Source: Zunongwangia sp. ESRF-bin46 (GTDB taxonomy: Bacteria; Bacteroidota; Bacteroidia; Flavobacteriales; Flavobacteriaceae). Taken from it: a stretch of DNA of 64,000 nucleotides. The notes under the pieces are model-generated. The model was not told the origin of the DNA. It was given only the letters and a program-made list of their open reading frames with translations, and did not search any database. Shown here in pieces: positions 1-9,113 of the stretch. Both the position numbers and the translations under genes were made by a program. Location: positions 248,001-312,000 of the forward strand of contig NTLF01000020.1 in assembly GCA_002631855.1 (NCBI GenBank). Direction: 5' to 3'. The first letter of the stretch is position 1, and each line of letters starts with the position of its first letter.

Positions 1-97
1 ATATGATAATTTGTTAAAGGTGTTTCTCAATAAGAAATAATAATGAGTTTATAAAAAATATAAAAGTGTTGAAATATGATTAGAGATATATTTAATT

Positions 98-105
98 TAT
101 TTTTG
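98..105 (+). promoter_or_regulatory. Putative -7 box of yaaA
   Basis: TATTTTTG fits the Bacteroidota sigma-A -7 consensus TAnnTTTG and ends 17 bases before the yaaA start codon. No well-spaced TTG -33 element is visible, so the call rests on the -7 match and its position. Confidence 0.45.
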
Positions 106-122
106 GGTAAAATTGAATAATT

Positions 123-884
123 ATGAAGATTGTAGTATCGCCAGCTAAAACATTAGATTACGAAACTAACTTACCTACAAAAAGAGCTACACAGCCTGAG
201 TTTCTTGAAGAGGCTGAAACTCTAAATAAAAAACTATCCCGAAAAACAAAAAAGGAAATTGGCAAACTAATGAGCATTAGTGATAAGTTGGCCGATTTAA
301 ACTACCAGCGATACAAAGATTTCTCCACCCCGTTTAATAAAAAAAATGCCCGTCCCGCAGTATATGCCTTTGCGGGTGATGTTTATAATGGCCTTGATGC
401 ATATACAGTTCCAGAAAATAAATTAGACAAGCTACAAGATACGTTACGAATTCTTTCAGGAATGTATGGCATATTAAAACCATTAGATTTAATGCAACCG
501 TACCGTTTGGAAATGGGCACCAGTTTGAAAATTCAGCAACATAAAAATTTATACGAATTCTGGGGAAATTCACTTACTGAATCGCTTAATAAGGAGATGA
601 AAGACGATGAGCTTTTTGTAAATCTTGCCAGCAATGAATATTTTAAAGCGATTAATACAAAAGAATTGAAAGTTCCGGTGATTTCTCCAATCTTTAAAGA
701 TTTTAAAAACGGAAAACTGAAAGTGATTGCTTTCTTCGCAAAAAAAGCTAGAGGAAGTATGGTGCGGTATATTATTGATAAGGATGTAAAAACCTTAAAA
801 GGCATAAAAGGGTTTGATTATGATGGGTATGCTTACAGTGAAAAATATACCGATAACGAAAACGAACCGGTTTTTATACGGTAA
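123..884 (+). CDS. yaaA: Peroxide stress protein YaaA (DUF328)
   Basis: A 253-residue full-length member of the YaaA/DUF328 family, whose E. coli member limits intracellular iron and oxidative damage to DNA during peroxide stress. The N-terminus [14 protein letters not shown] is the family signature (IxxSPAKTL), and the internal segment [20 protein letters not shown] and the YF-containing region around residue 173 are also characteristic. The protein is cytosolic with no signal peptide. Its stop codon overlaps the start of the next gene by one base (TAATG), so the two are probably cotranscribed and translationally coupled. The pairing with a DNA-glycosylase-like gene suits an oxidative-damage theme, but that link is inference. 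Confidence 0.95.
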   Translation: MKIVVSPAKTLDYETNLPTKRATQPEFLEEAETLNKKLSRKTKKEIGKLMSISDKLADLNYQRYKDFSTPFNKKNARPAVYAFAGDVYNGLDAYTVPENKLDKLQDTLRILSGMYGILKPLDLMQPYRLEMGTSLKIQQHKNLYEFWGNSLTESLNKEMKDDELFVNLASNEYFKAINTKELKVPVISPIFKDFKNGKLKVIAFFAKKARGSMVRYIIDKDVKTLKGIKGFDYDGYAYSEKYTDNENEPVFIR

Positions 885-1549
885 TGTTTAAACATACACA
901 CCCATACCCTCCCTTTATACCTAAATATGCCACCAAATTAATAGTTGGCACATTACCACCTCCGCGATTTACAACTGGAGAATTTAAACCGGGTGATGTA
1001 AATTTCTGTTATGGCAGTAGGGATGGTCAGCTTTGGCCTATTCTGAATGAAATATTTAATCTCAACCTTTCTTTTGAAACTACAGAAAAAGCCATTAAGC
1101 AACGTAAAGATTTTTTGCAAAAAGCGGGAATAGGGATCTGTGATATGGTTTCAGTGGCGTATCGTGAAAAAATAGATGCTTCAGATATAGGGATGCAAAA
1201 AGTGATATTGCGCGATTTAATAAAAATACTTCAAGAGCATTCTACGGTCGATACCTTATTGTTTACTGGTGGAAACAGTAAAAATGGTCCAGAATATTTT
1301 TTCAGAAAAAAAATGAAGGATTACAATTTGAAATTAAAAATTGTTAAAAATACAGTGCCTCGAATCCATGAATTCGTACTTCCCAAATCAAACAGAAAGA
1401 TAAAAACCGTATCCCTTACGGCTCCTTCCGGTGCTGCAAACCGAGCTGTTGGAAGTCTTCAAGAATATAAAAAAATGAAAACTGAAAACCCTGACTTTAA
1501 TACGTTAGATTTTAGGGTTTGGCAGTACACCCCTCACTTTAAAGGGTAG
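884..1549 (+). CDS. Uracil-DNA glycosylase superfamily protein
   Basis: A 221-residue cytosolic protein that I assign to the UDG superfamily. The N-terminal segment IVGTLPPPRF matches the position of motif 1 (GxxPG-like, near residue 22). A central FTGGNSKNGPEYFF segment follows, and a late LTAPSGAANRA segment resembles the HPSP/SPSxAN motif 2 that grips DNA. Members remove uracil or related lesions, but the motifs here diverge from canonical Ung or Mug, so the substrate is not clear. It starts on the last base of the yaaA stop codon. No terminator of convincing strength follows. Confidence 0.7.
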   Translation: MFKHTHPYPPFIPKYATKLIVGTLPPPRFTTGEFKPGDVNFCYGSRDGQLWPILNEIFNLNLSFETTEKAIKQRKDFLQKAGIGICDMVSVAYREKIDASDIGMQKVILRDLIKILQEHSTVDTLLFTGGNSKNGPEYFFRKKMKDYNLKLKIVKNTVPRIHEFVLPKSNRKIKTVSLTAPSGAANRAVGSLQEYKKMKTENPDFNTLDFRVWQYTPHFKG

Positions 1550-1819
1550 TTTTTTGTTACTATCAATCAATAATTGAATTTCATCCTTTTTTAAACTTTA
1601 AGAACCAGCTTTATTTTTTTGCTGGAAATAAGTTAAAAGTTTAAAATTATTTTTTTGGCTGAAGTGTCTTTACTTGTTTAAAAATCAGTTTTTTATAATT
1701 TTATGTCTTTTAATGCAAAGGTGAGCCTTGGAATACTATAGCGAAATATCTTTTCTATTAACACAAATTTTGGTTATATTAACGCCGTATTAACTATTAA
1801 AATCAAATTTTAAATTCTT
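1550..1819. other. AT-rich intergenic region, no gene seen
   Basis: These 270 bases separate the UDG-like gene from the large secreted-protein gene. A weak hairpin (CCAGC...GCTGG around 1605-1626) may act as a terminator. No exact TAnnTTTG box is visible close to the downstream start, so the promoter there is unassigned. Confidence 0.4.
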
Positions 1820-4800
1820 ATGAGAAAAATTACTTTATTAATGGCATTTATTGCGACCACGTTTATGTGGCAAATGAATGCTCAAACGTACAACGGGGAT
1901 AATACGGGGGCCGTCATAGATGGTTCTGCTGATGTCCTTTCTGCTGCTAATGTGCCCCTAATGGGTAATGTAGGAGCTGAAATAATATTGGATAATGTCA
2001 CCATAGATATTACCCATTCCTGGGACAGTGATTTAGATATTTATCTTGAGTCACCTATGGGGACAACTTTAGCTTTATCACTTGCCAATGGTGGTTCTGG
2101 AGATGATTACACAAATACTCAATTTGAAGATGGCGGCGACGATATAAATGGTGCTTCAGCACCTTTTACAGGCGTTTTTGAACCAGAAGGAGGAACTTTT
2201 GCTTCAACTTTTGATGGAGAAGATGCTAATGGTGATTGGATATTGAGAATTGATGATGCTTTTCCTGGGAGTGACGATGGAGTGTTTAATTCATTCTCTA
2301 TTACAGTTACTCAAATAATTGGAGACCCGCCAGTTATAGCGTGTCCTTCCGATCAAATGGTAGACACTGACCCAACAGAATGTGGTGCCATTGTTAACTT
2401 TGCAGATGCAATTGCACTTGATACCGAAGACGGACCAATTACAGCAGTACAGACTATGGGTCCTGCTAGCGGAACACAATTCCCTACAGGTGATACCATT
2501 GTAGAATTTACTGCAACGGATAGCGACGGAAACGAGTCAACCTGTCAATTTACCGTTACGGTAACCGATATGGAAGCACCAGAGGCTTTGTGTCAAAACC
2601 TAACATTAGATTTAATGGGTGGATCGTCGGTATCTATTACCCCAGCTGATATTGACAATGGTTCTTCAGATAACTGTGGAATTGTAGACTACTCTTTAGA
2701 CATGGACACGTTTACGTGTGCCAATACAGGTGACAATACTGTTACTTTAACTGTAACTGACGAAGAAGGAAATTCTACCACATGTACAGCTACGGTTACT
2801 ATTGAAGATACTACAGCCCCTGAGATCACTTGTGTAGGTGAACCAGGGATTTTTAATATCCTAGAAGAATTTGAAGCGGCTACTATCCCAGCAGGATGGA
2901 CAACAGTTGTTGAATCCGGAGTGGACGATTGGGCTTTTGGTTCAGGAGATATGCCTGGGTCAACAGATGATTTCCCAACCAACGCAGCTATTTTTGATGA
3001 CGATGCAGCAGGAAGTGGACAGGTAAACCTAGTAAGGTTACTTTCACCTGTGTACGATATTTCAGCAGCTGCATCAGCCGATCTAAACTTTGATTACTCT
3101 TTACAGGATTTTGCAGGTGATGGAGATTTCTTTGTAGAAGTATGGGACGGTTCTGCTTGGCAGGAAATCCTTTTTGTAACAGAAGACACACCTCCAACAA
3201 GCTTAGGCACAACAGATATGATGCCCTTTGCAAATCCAGATTTCCAAGTGCGTTTTACGTATGATGACAATGGCGGCTTTGCTTGGGGAGCTGGTGTAGA
3301 TAACTTCGCCTTAAACTATGAATTATCTACCTCTCCACCATTAGAAGTTGCACTGGATGCTAGCGGAAATGCTACAATCCCTGCTGACGATCTAATCCAG
3401 ACCGTTACTGAATCTTGTGGTTATACTGTAACCGTAGGAGGCCCTGCTACAGGCGGTGGTTCAACTACTGAAACATTAGAAACTACTTTTGCAGGTGGAA
3501 ATGGTCTTGATGGTGCTATGTTTGATATTGTAGCCATTAACGAAGTTACTATTAACTCTTTTGACGTTAACTTGGATACAGGTATAACTGATGATGTAGA
3601 AGTATATTACAAATCTGGAACGTGGGTAGGTTTTGAAGAAGACGCTGCTGCTTGGACTTTACTTGGTACGGCCAATGTAACTTCGGCAGGTGATGGTCTT
3701 CCTACACCATTGAACCTAAGTTTAGGACAAACAATCGCTGAAGGTGAAACAGGTGCATTTTATGTAACGACTACTGCAGGTGGTATGAACTATACGGATG
3801 GTACAACAACTGGAGCTGTATTTGCTTCTGATGATAATATCGAATTTTTAGAAGGAGCTGGAAAATCATATCCTTTTGGAGGTTCAACATTTGACCCTCG
3901 TGTTTTCAATGGAAATATTATTTATGATGTAGGACCTCCAGTAGACAATAACGTTAGTTTTGACTGTTCTATGTTGGGTGAAAACCAAATAGAGGTGTTT
4001 GTTACCGATGATAGTGGAAACTTTAGTTCTTGTACTGCAACTGTAAATGTGATTGATATCACTGCACCTGTTATTACCTGTGCTGGTAATCCAGGTCCTG
4101 TAAGTATTCTTGAAGAATTTGAAGGAAGTACTATTCCAGATGGATGGAGTACTGTTATAGATGCTGGTGTTCAAGATTGGACTTTTGGTTCAGGTGAAAT
4201 GCCTTCTGGCCCAAGTTTCTCAACTAACGCAGCTATTTTTGATGACGATGCAGCAGGAAGTGGTGAAGTTAACTTTGCTACTTTATATTCTCCTGTATAT
4301 GACATAACAGGTTCTAGTACAGCTTCTATCTCATTTGATTACACTATGGAAGATTTCCTAGGCGCTGGGATATTCATCGTAGAAGTTTATGACGGTTCTG
4401 CTTGGCAAGAAGTACTTTTTGCTGATGCAAGTACAGGTCTTGTAAACTCAGGAATGATTGATATGTTACCATATTTAAATGAAGCCTTCCAGGTTAGATT
4501 TACTTATGATGATGAAGGCTCTTGGGCTTGGGGTGCAGGTGTAGATAACTTCCAGTTAAACTATGAAGTTACCGAAATCACACCTGTTGATATAGAACTT
4601 GGACCTGACGGAACTGCTACTATCGATCCTAACAGCTTGATCCAAAACGTTGACGAAGCTTGTGGGATTTCCACAGTAGCTTCTGATATCACTGAAGTGA
4701 GCTGTGCCGATATCGGTACGCCAATGACCATTACGATTTTTGCAAGCGATGCAAGCGGGAACATTGCCTCTTGTACTGCTGAAATCAACGTGGTTGATAC

Positions 4801-5326
4801 AGTGGCACCAGAAGTGACCTGCCCTGAAGATCAATCTGTAGATCCAGGGGAAGGAAACCTGTTCTATGAAGTACCTGATTATTTTGCAACCGGAGAAGGT
4901 TCTGCACTGGACAACTGTACAGACCCTGTGTCAATAACAACACAAGACCCAGCACCAGGAGAATTAATTCCTGATGGTGAGTACACGGTTACATTGACTG
5001 CTGAAGATGAGTACGGAAATGTAGGTACTTGTAGCTTCCAGTTGACTGTTGAAAGTGTATTAGGTGTAGATGACAACTCTTTGAGTTCTTCTATAGCTAT
5101 GTACCCTAACCCAGCTGATAGCCAGGTTACCATTACCAATAAATCAAACATCGCATTGCAAAATGCAGTGGTTTATGACATCAATGGTAAACTGATCAGC
5201 CAATACGACCTTAGCAATATGCAAGGAGAACGGGTGATCGATGTTTCGGCATTGGCGTCTGGAGTGTACGTGGTACAGATTACAAGCGATAAGTCAAGCG
5301 TTTCAAAACGATTGATCAAGGAGTAA
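1820..5326 (+). CDS. Secreted multidomain protein with P-domain, HYR repeats and T9SS sorting domain
   Basis: A 1168-residue secreted protein. Residues 1-21 form a signal peptide ending in NAQ. Residues about 25-165 resemble a proprotein-convertase P-domain (WDSDLDIYLESPMGT, then DANGDWILRIDD). HYR-like immunoglobulin folds follow at about 168-250 and 252-335. Two copies of a choice-of-anchor-J/MAM-like jelly roll lie at about 343-505 and 765-920 (EEFE, then SPVYDI, then WGAGVDNF), separated by an unrelated segment. Further HYR-type modules follow, and a C-terminal type A sorting domain (MYPNPADSQVTI, SGVYVVQI, KRLIKE) marks export by the type IX system. No catalytic domain is visible, so an adhesive or carbohydrate-binding surface role is the most I would infer. 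The two jelly-roll copies share long identical DNA stretches, pointing to a recent internal duplication. Confidence 0.85.
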   Translation: MRKITLLMAFIATTFMWQMNAQTYNGDNTGAVIDGSADVLSAANVPLMGNVGAEIILDNVTIDITHSWDSDLDIYLESPMGTTLALSLANGGSGDDYTNTQFEDGGDDINGASAPFTGVFEPEGGTFASTFDGEDANGDWILRIDDAFPGSDDGVFNSFSITVTQIIGDPPVIACPSDQMVDTDPTECGAIVNFADAIALDTEDGPITAVQTMGPASGTQFPTGDTIVEFTATDSDGNESTCQFTVTVTDMEAPEALCQNLTLDLMGGSSVSITPADIDNGSSDNCGIVDYSLDMDTFTCANTGDNTVTLTVTDEEGNSTTCTATVTIEDTTAPEITCVGEPGIFNILEEFEAATIPAGWTTVVESGVDDWAFGSGDMPGSTDDFPTNAAIFDDDAAGSGQVNLVRLLSPVYDISAAASADLNFDYSLQDFAGDGDFFVEVWDGSAWQEILFVTEDTPPTSLGTTDMMPFANPDFQVRFTYDDNGGFAWGAGVDNFALNYELSTSPPLEVALDASGNATIPADDLIQTVTESCGYTVTVGGPATGGGSTTETLETTFAGGNGLDGAMFDIVAINEVTINSFDVNLDTGITDDVEVYYKSGTWVGFEEDAAAWTLLGTANVTSAGDGLPTPLNLSLGQTIAEGETGAFYVTTTAGGMNYTDGTTTGAVFASDDNIEFLEGAGKSYPFGGSTFDPRVFNGNIIYDVGPPVDNNVSFDCSMLGENQIEVFVTDDSGNFSSCTATVNVIDITAPVITCAGNPGPVSILEEFEGSTIPDGWSTVIDAGVQDWTFGSGEMPSGPSFSTNAAIFDDDAAGSGEVNFATLYSPVYDITGSSTASISFDYTMEDFLGAGIFIVEVYDGSAWQEVLFADASTGLVNSGMIDMLPYLNEAFQVRFTYDDEGSWAWGAGVDNFQLNYEVTEITPVDIELGPDGTATIDPNSLIQNVDEACGISTVASDITEVSCADIGTPMTITIFASDASGNIASCTAEINVVDTVAPEVTCPEDQSVDPGEGNLFYEVPDYFATGEGSALDNCTDPVSITTQDPAPGELIPDGEYTVTLTAEDEYGNVGTCSFQLTVESVLGVDDNSLSSSIAMYPNPADSQVTITNKSNIALQNAVVYDINGKLISQYDLSNMQGERVIDVSALASGVYVVQITSDKSSVSKRLIKE

Positions 5327-5351
5327 TCCTATCATAATAACCAACCAAAGC

Positions 5352-5383
5352 AAAACCCCTTCACAAATTTGTGAAGGGGTTTT
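5352..5383. terminator. Bidirectional terminator between convergent genes
   Basis: A perfect 32-base palindrome with 16-base arms (arm AAAACCCCTTCACAAA) ends in T-runs on both strands. It sits between the large secreted-protein gene and the minus-strand THX gene, so it can terminate both. Confidence 0.85.
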
Positions 5384-5416
5384 CATTTTATATAATATTA
5401 AAAAGATGGTAAGTTG

Positions 5417-5542
5417 CTATTTGTTTTTAGTTCCTTTTACGGTTTTAGGTTTTATTTTAAACTTCCCACGTTTTGGGCGAAGTTTACCATAACTCCCAAT
5501 AGCAATTTTACCTCTTTTGGTTTTCTTATCTCCTTTACCCAT
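5417..5542 (-). CDS. 30S ribosomal protein THX
   Basis: A 41-residue, very basic protein starting MGKGDKKTKRGKIAIGSYGK and continuing LRPKRGKFKIKPK, which I recognise as the THX (Thx/S31e-like) family. THX is a small-subunit protein described from Thermus that sits in the head of the 30S particle and is widespread in Bacteroidota. About 40% of residues are Lys or Arg, as expected for rRNA binding. Its ATG overlaps the stop codon of the upstream 42-residue gene (TAATG), implying translational coupling. It ends just before the palindromic terminator. The gene is short enough to be missed by standard gene callers. Confidence 0.85.
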   Translation of the reverse strand: MGKGDKKTKRGKIAIGSYGKLRPKRGKFKIKPKTVKGTKNK

Positions 5543-5670
5543 TATTTTTTGTTTTGTTGATCTTTAATGGTTTTCTCATCAATATCTACCTCATTTGTTT
5601 CTTGATTTGGTTTACCGGTAGGATTGGTAGGGTTCTTTTGTTTTTCTTTACGTTCAAACTTCTTAGCCAT
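5542..5670 (-). CDS. Small Lys-rich hypothetical protein coupled to THX
   Basis: A 42-residue hydrophilic protein beginning MAKKFERKEKQKNPTNPTGK, with a basic first third and an acidic second half (EVDIDEKTIKDQQ). I recognise no family. Support for it as a real gene comes from its clean ATG, its TAATG overlap with the THX start and its protein-like composition. It may be a ribosome-associated peptide or mainly a translational-coupling leader for THX; both are inference. It has no signal peptide or membrane segment. Confidence 0.6.
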   Translation of the reverse strand: MAKKFERKEKQKNPTNPTGKPNQETNEVDIDEKTIKDQQNKK

Positions 5671-5753
5671 AATGTTATAATTTTAAATTCAAGAGAAAGC
5701 TAAAAATAATCAATCATAATTTGTATTAATAACCTACTAAAGTATGGTTAAAA

Positions 5754-6515
5754 TTAACGTAACTGCTTAATAAAGGACGTAATACCTGATAATCCATCAT
5801 TTGTTAATGTCTTAATAAAAGCACTGCCTATAATGGCTCCCTTGGCTTTTAGTGTAGCTTGTGAAAAGGTTTCAGCATTATTAATACCAAAACCGACTAT
5901 TTGTGGATTATTCAGTTGTAATTCATCGATTCTATTAAAATATGAAATTTGCTCTTCAGCAAATCCAGAAGTTTTACCCGTAGTACTGGCGCTACTTACC
6001 ATATAAATAAACCCATTTGAAGCTTCATCAATTTCTCTAATTCTTTCTTCTGAAGTTTGCGGGGTGATCAAAAATATATTGGCGAGGTTATGTTTTTCAA
6101 AAAGTTGTCGATAATGTAAATTATATTCAGCTAAGGGTAAATCAGGTAAAATAAGTCCATCAATACCAATTTCAGCACATTTCTTACAAAATGCCTCTAC
6201 GCCGTATTGTAAAACTGGATTAAAATACCCCATAATAATTAATGGAATGGAAATATGGTCACGGATACCTTCCAATTGTTTAAATAAGATTTCAGTGGTC
6301 ATTCCGTTTTTCAATGCTTCCGTAGAACTTGCCTGTATAGTTGGTCCATCAGCTAAAGGATCGCTAAACGGTAAACCTATTTCAACTATATCAACGCCGT
6401 TTTCTTCCAATGATTTCAAAACCGGAATGGTATCATCCAAATTTGGGAACCCAGCTGTAAAATAAATGGATAATAGCTTTTTATCTTGTTGTAATGCTTT
6501 TTGTATTCGTTTCAT
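5754..6515 (-). CDS. trpA: Tryptophan synthase alpha chain
   Basis: A 253-residue TIM-barrel subunit that cleaves indole-3-glycerol phosphate to indole and glyceraldehyde 3-phosphate, working as an alpha2-beta2 complex with TrpB. The catalytic Glu and Asp sit in VEIGLPFSDPLADGPT (E47 and D58). The active-site loop region and the phosphate-binding VGFGINN and GAIIGSAFIK segments are intact. It is the last gene of trpDCFBA, and its start overlaps the trpB stop by one base (TAATG), which fits stoichiometric coupling of the two subunits. Confidence 0.97.
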   Translation of the reverse strand: MKRIQKALQQDKKLLSIYFTAGFPNLDDTIPVLKSLEENGVDIVEIGLPFSDPLADGPTIQASSTEALKNGMTTEILFKQLEGIRDHISIPLIIMGYFNPVLQYGVEAFCKKCAEIGIDGLILPDLPLAEYNLHYRQLFEKHNLANIFLITPQTSEERIREIDEASNGFIYMVSSASTTGKTSGFAEEQISYFNRIDELQLNNPQIVGFGINNAETFSQATLKAKGAIIGSAFIKTLTNDGLSGITSFIKQLR

Positions 6516-7696
6516 TATAAGTTGAAATAATCGATGTATGTATTTAAATCTTTGTCACCGCGACCGCTTAGGTTAATAACGATAACATCGTCTTTTTTAA
6601 ATTGTCTATTTTTAAAAATAGCAAGCGCATGACTGGTTTCGATCGCCGGAATAATACCCTCCAGTTTGCTTAATTCCAATCCAGCCTCCATAGCTTCGGT
6701 ATCGGTAATCGAAATAAATTCTCCGCGTCCACTAGCAAATAGATGAGCGTGCATTGGGCCTACACCTGGATAATCTAATCCTGCCGAAATAGAATAAGGC
6801 TCTGTTATCTGTCCATCGGTTGTTTGCATTAATAGAGTTTTACTTCCGTGGATAATCCCCGGTTTTCCTAAAACCGAAGTAGCAGCACTTTCTCCGCTTT
6901 TTATGCCTTTTCCGGCAGCTTCCACAGCAATAATACCCACATCTGGATTGTCGAGATAATGATAATAAGCTCCGGCGGCATTACTTCCTCCGCCTACACA
7001 TGCGACAACATAGTCTGGATTCTCTTTTCCTTCTTTTTCTAATAGTTGGGTTTTTATTTCCTCTGAAATCAAACTTTGGAAGCGTGCCACCATATCAGGG
7101 TACGGATGCGGACCTACCACGCTACCAATAATATAATGGGTGTCGGTAGGATTGTTAATCCAATCCCGAATCGCTTCGTTGGTAGCATCTTTTAGTGTTT
7201 TACTGCCGCTCGTTGCAGGAATTACAGTAGCGCCAAGCATTTTCATACGAGCTACATTAGGAGCTTGTCGATCCATATCAATTGCTCCCATATACACAAC
7301 ACATTCTATGCCCATAAGTGCACAGACCGTTGCTGTTGCTACACCGTGTTGTCCAGCTCCAGTTTCGGCAATAATACGATTTTTGCCTAATCTCTTTGCC
7401 ATTAATATCTGCCCAATGGTGTTGTTTACTTTATGTGCTCCGGTATGGCAAAGGTCTTCCCTTTTTAGATAAATATTGGTGTTATATGTTGAAGAAAACC
7501 GTTTGGCATAATATAATGGGGTAGGGCGACCAACATATTCTTTAAGAAGTTGTTTAAATTCCTCTTGAAAGCTAGTTTCCTGCATCACATCAAGGTATTG
7601 TTGACGCAACTCTTCTACGTTGGGGTATAGCATTTCGGGTATATACGCCCCGCCAAACTCGCCATAATAGCCATTTTCATTTACGTGATAACTCAT
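6515..7696 (-). CDS. trpB: Tryptophan synthase beta chain
   Basis: A 393-residue PLP enzyme that condenses indole with serine to form tryptophan. The Schiff-base lysine is in CHTGAHKVNNTIGQ, the catalytic Glu is in AETGAGQHGVAT, and the phosphate-binding glycine loop is CVGGGSNAAG. Length and motifs match the classical TrpB1 type. It sits between trpF and trpA in the operon, overlapping trpF by 4 bases (ATGA) and trpA by 1 base. Confidence 0.98.
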   Translation of the reverse strand: MSYHVNENGYYGEFGGAYIPEMLYPNVEELRQQYLDVMQETSFQEEFKQLLKEYVGRPTPLYYAKRFSSTYNTNIYLKREDLCHTGAHKVNNTIGQILMAKRLGKNRIIAETGAGQHGVATATVCALMGIECVVYMGAIDMDRQAPNVARMKMLGATVIPATSGSKTLKDATNEAIRDWINNPTDTHYIIGSVVGPHPYPDMVARFQSLISEEIKTQLLEKEGKENPDYVVACVGGGSNAAGAYYHYLDNPDVGIIAVEAAGKGIKSGESAATSVLGKPGIIHGSKTLLMQTTDGQITEPYSISAGLDYPGVGPMHAHLFASGRGEFISITDTEAMEAGLELSKLEGIIPAIETSHALAIFKNRQFKKDDVIVINLSGRGDKDLNTYIDYFNL

Positions 7697-8334
7697 AAGT
7701 TTGATTGTATTGTCTTCAGTTTATCCATAAACTGTTGTAGTTGTTTTGTGTTTTTTAAGCCGGACCTGTCTTCAAATTTACTGTTTACATCAATAGCAAA
7801 GATTGGGAGGTTGGTTTTTAGTATTTCTGAAAGTTGCTCTACTTCATCCAAACCAATTCCGCCACTAAGTACAAAAGGTGTTGATGAAGGATAATTTTTT
7901 AAAATATTCCAGTTAAAAGCGTAGCCATTTCCGCCTTTTTCTTTTCCTTTCGTGTCAAAAAGAAAAGCAGAAACATAGGGCTCATACTCTTTTAATATTG
8001 AAAAATTGAAAGTGTCTTTTATGCCAAAAACTTTCCATATTTCACAACTTATCTCTTCTGAATTAGCCAATTCTTCACAAAAGGAAGGGGTTTCATCTCC
8101 ATGTAATTGAATAACGTCTAACTGAAATTGCTTTGCTTTGTTTAAAACTTCAGAAATAGTGGCATTAACAAAAACACCTACTTTTTTTACTTCAGAAGGA
8201 AGCGAAGGGATGTCACCTTCAAAGTTACGAGGCGAATCCTCGTAAAAAATAAAACCTACATAATCCGGTTGCAGAGCAGCTACCTTCAATAGGTTGTGTT
8301 TTATCCCACAGACTTTTAATTGAATGTTTTTCAT
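7693..8334 (-). CDS. trpF: Phosphoribosylanthranilate isomerase
   Basis: A 213-residue TIM-barrel enzyme that isomerises N-(5'-phosphoribosyl)anthranilate to the carboxyphenylamino-deoxyribulose phosphate. The catalytic Cys lies in the N-terminal LKVCGIK motif and the general acid Asp in the late FAIDVNSKFE segment. The VQLHGDE-type strand appears as VIQLHGDE. It is a separate gene, not fused to trpC as in E. coli. Overlaps of 4 bases with both trpC and trpB indicate one tightly coupled operon. Confidence 0.96.
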   Translation of the reverse strand: MKNIQLKVCGIKHNLLKVAALQPDYVGFIFYEDSPRNFEGDIPSLPSEVKKVGVFVNATISEVLNKAKQFQLDVIQLHGDETPSFCEELANSEEISCEIWKVFGIKDTFNFSILKEYEPYVSAFLFDTKGKEKGGNGYAFNWNILKNYPSSTPFVLSGGIGLDEVEQLSEILKTNLPIFAIDVNSKFEDRSGLKNTKQLQQFMDKLKTIQSNL

Positions 8335-9113
8335 TGTAGCTGATCTATAAATTGTTTGGCGCTTTCTCCCGGATTGTCAGTTTTCATAAATGTTTCACCT
8401 ATTAGAAATCCTTTATAACCGTAGTTGCTCAAGGTTTTAATGGTTTCTGGGTTGCTAATGCCACTTTCCGAAACCTTCACAAAGTCATTCGGTATTTTTT
8501 CTGAAAGTTCTTTACTAATGTCAATAGAAACCTCAAATGTTTTTAAATTTCTATTGTTTACACCTAACATATCGACAGTTGGCAACAAGGACCGTTGAAG
8601 TTCTGCTTCATTATGTGCTTCCAATAAAACATCCAATCCTAAATTTTTTGCCGTTTTTGAAAATTCCTTTAATTGATTATCACTCAAGGAAGCAGCAATT
8701 AGTAGAATGGCATCGGCACCATACGCTTTCGCTTCATAAATTTGATACGGATCAATGATGAATTCTTTACGTAACAGCGGAATATCCACACAGTTTCTAG
8801 CCAATACCAAATCATCTAAGGATCCGCCAAAATATTTGGTGTCCGTTAAAACCGAAATGCCGCAAACGCCTGCATTGCGGTAACCTGTGACAACTTCAGG
8901 TAAATTTACTTGATCATTGATAACCGATTTACTGGGCGAACGCCTTTTGTGTTCAGCGATAATCCCAGTGGTTGAATTGCGTAGCGAGGTAGCTAACGAA
9001 ATAGGGGTGCGGTTAAATGCTTCCGATTTCTCTAAAAGGGTTATAGGAAAGAGCGCTTTTTTAGCGTTAACTTCCTTTATTTTATTCTGAATAATTTTGT
9101 CTAAAATAGTCAT
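8331..9113 (-). CDS. trpC: Indole-3-glycerol phosphate synthase
   Basis: A 260-residue TIM-barrel enzyme that closes the indole ring from carboxyphenylamino-deoxyribulose phosphate. The catalytic signature IIAEHKRRSPSKSVI includes the conserved Glu and Lys, and the strands LLRKEFIIDPYQI, LLEAHNEAEL, GVNNRNLKTFEV and VSESGI are all present. It follows trpD with no intergenic bases and overlaps trpF by 4 bases. Confidence 0.97.
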   Translation of the reverse strand: MTILDKIIQNKIKEVNAKKALFPITLLEKSEAFNRTPISLATSLRNSTTGIIAEHKRRSPSKSVINDQVNLPEVVTGYRNAGVCGISVLTDTKYFGGSLDDLVLARNCVDIPLLRKEFIIDPYQIYEAKAYGADAILLIAASLSDNQLKEFSKTAKNLGLDVLLEAHNEAELQRSLLPTVDMLGVNNRNLKTFEVSIDISKELSEKIPNDFVKVSESGISNPETIKTLSNYGYKGFLIGETFMKTDNPGESAKQFIDQLQ

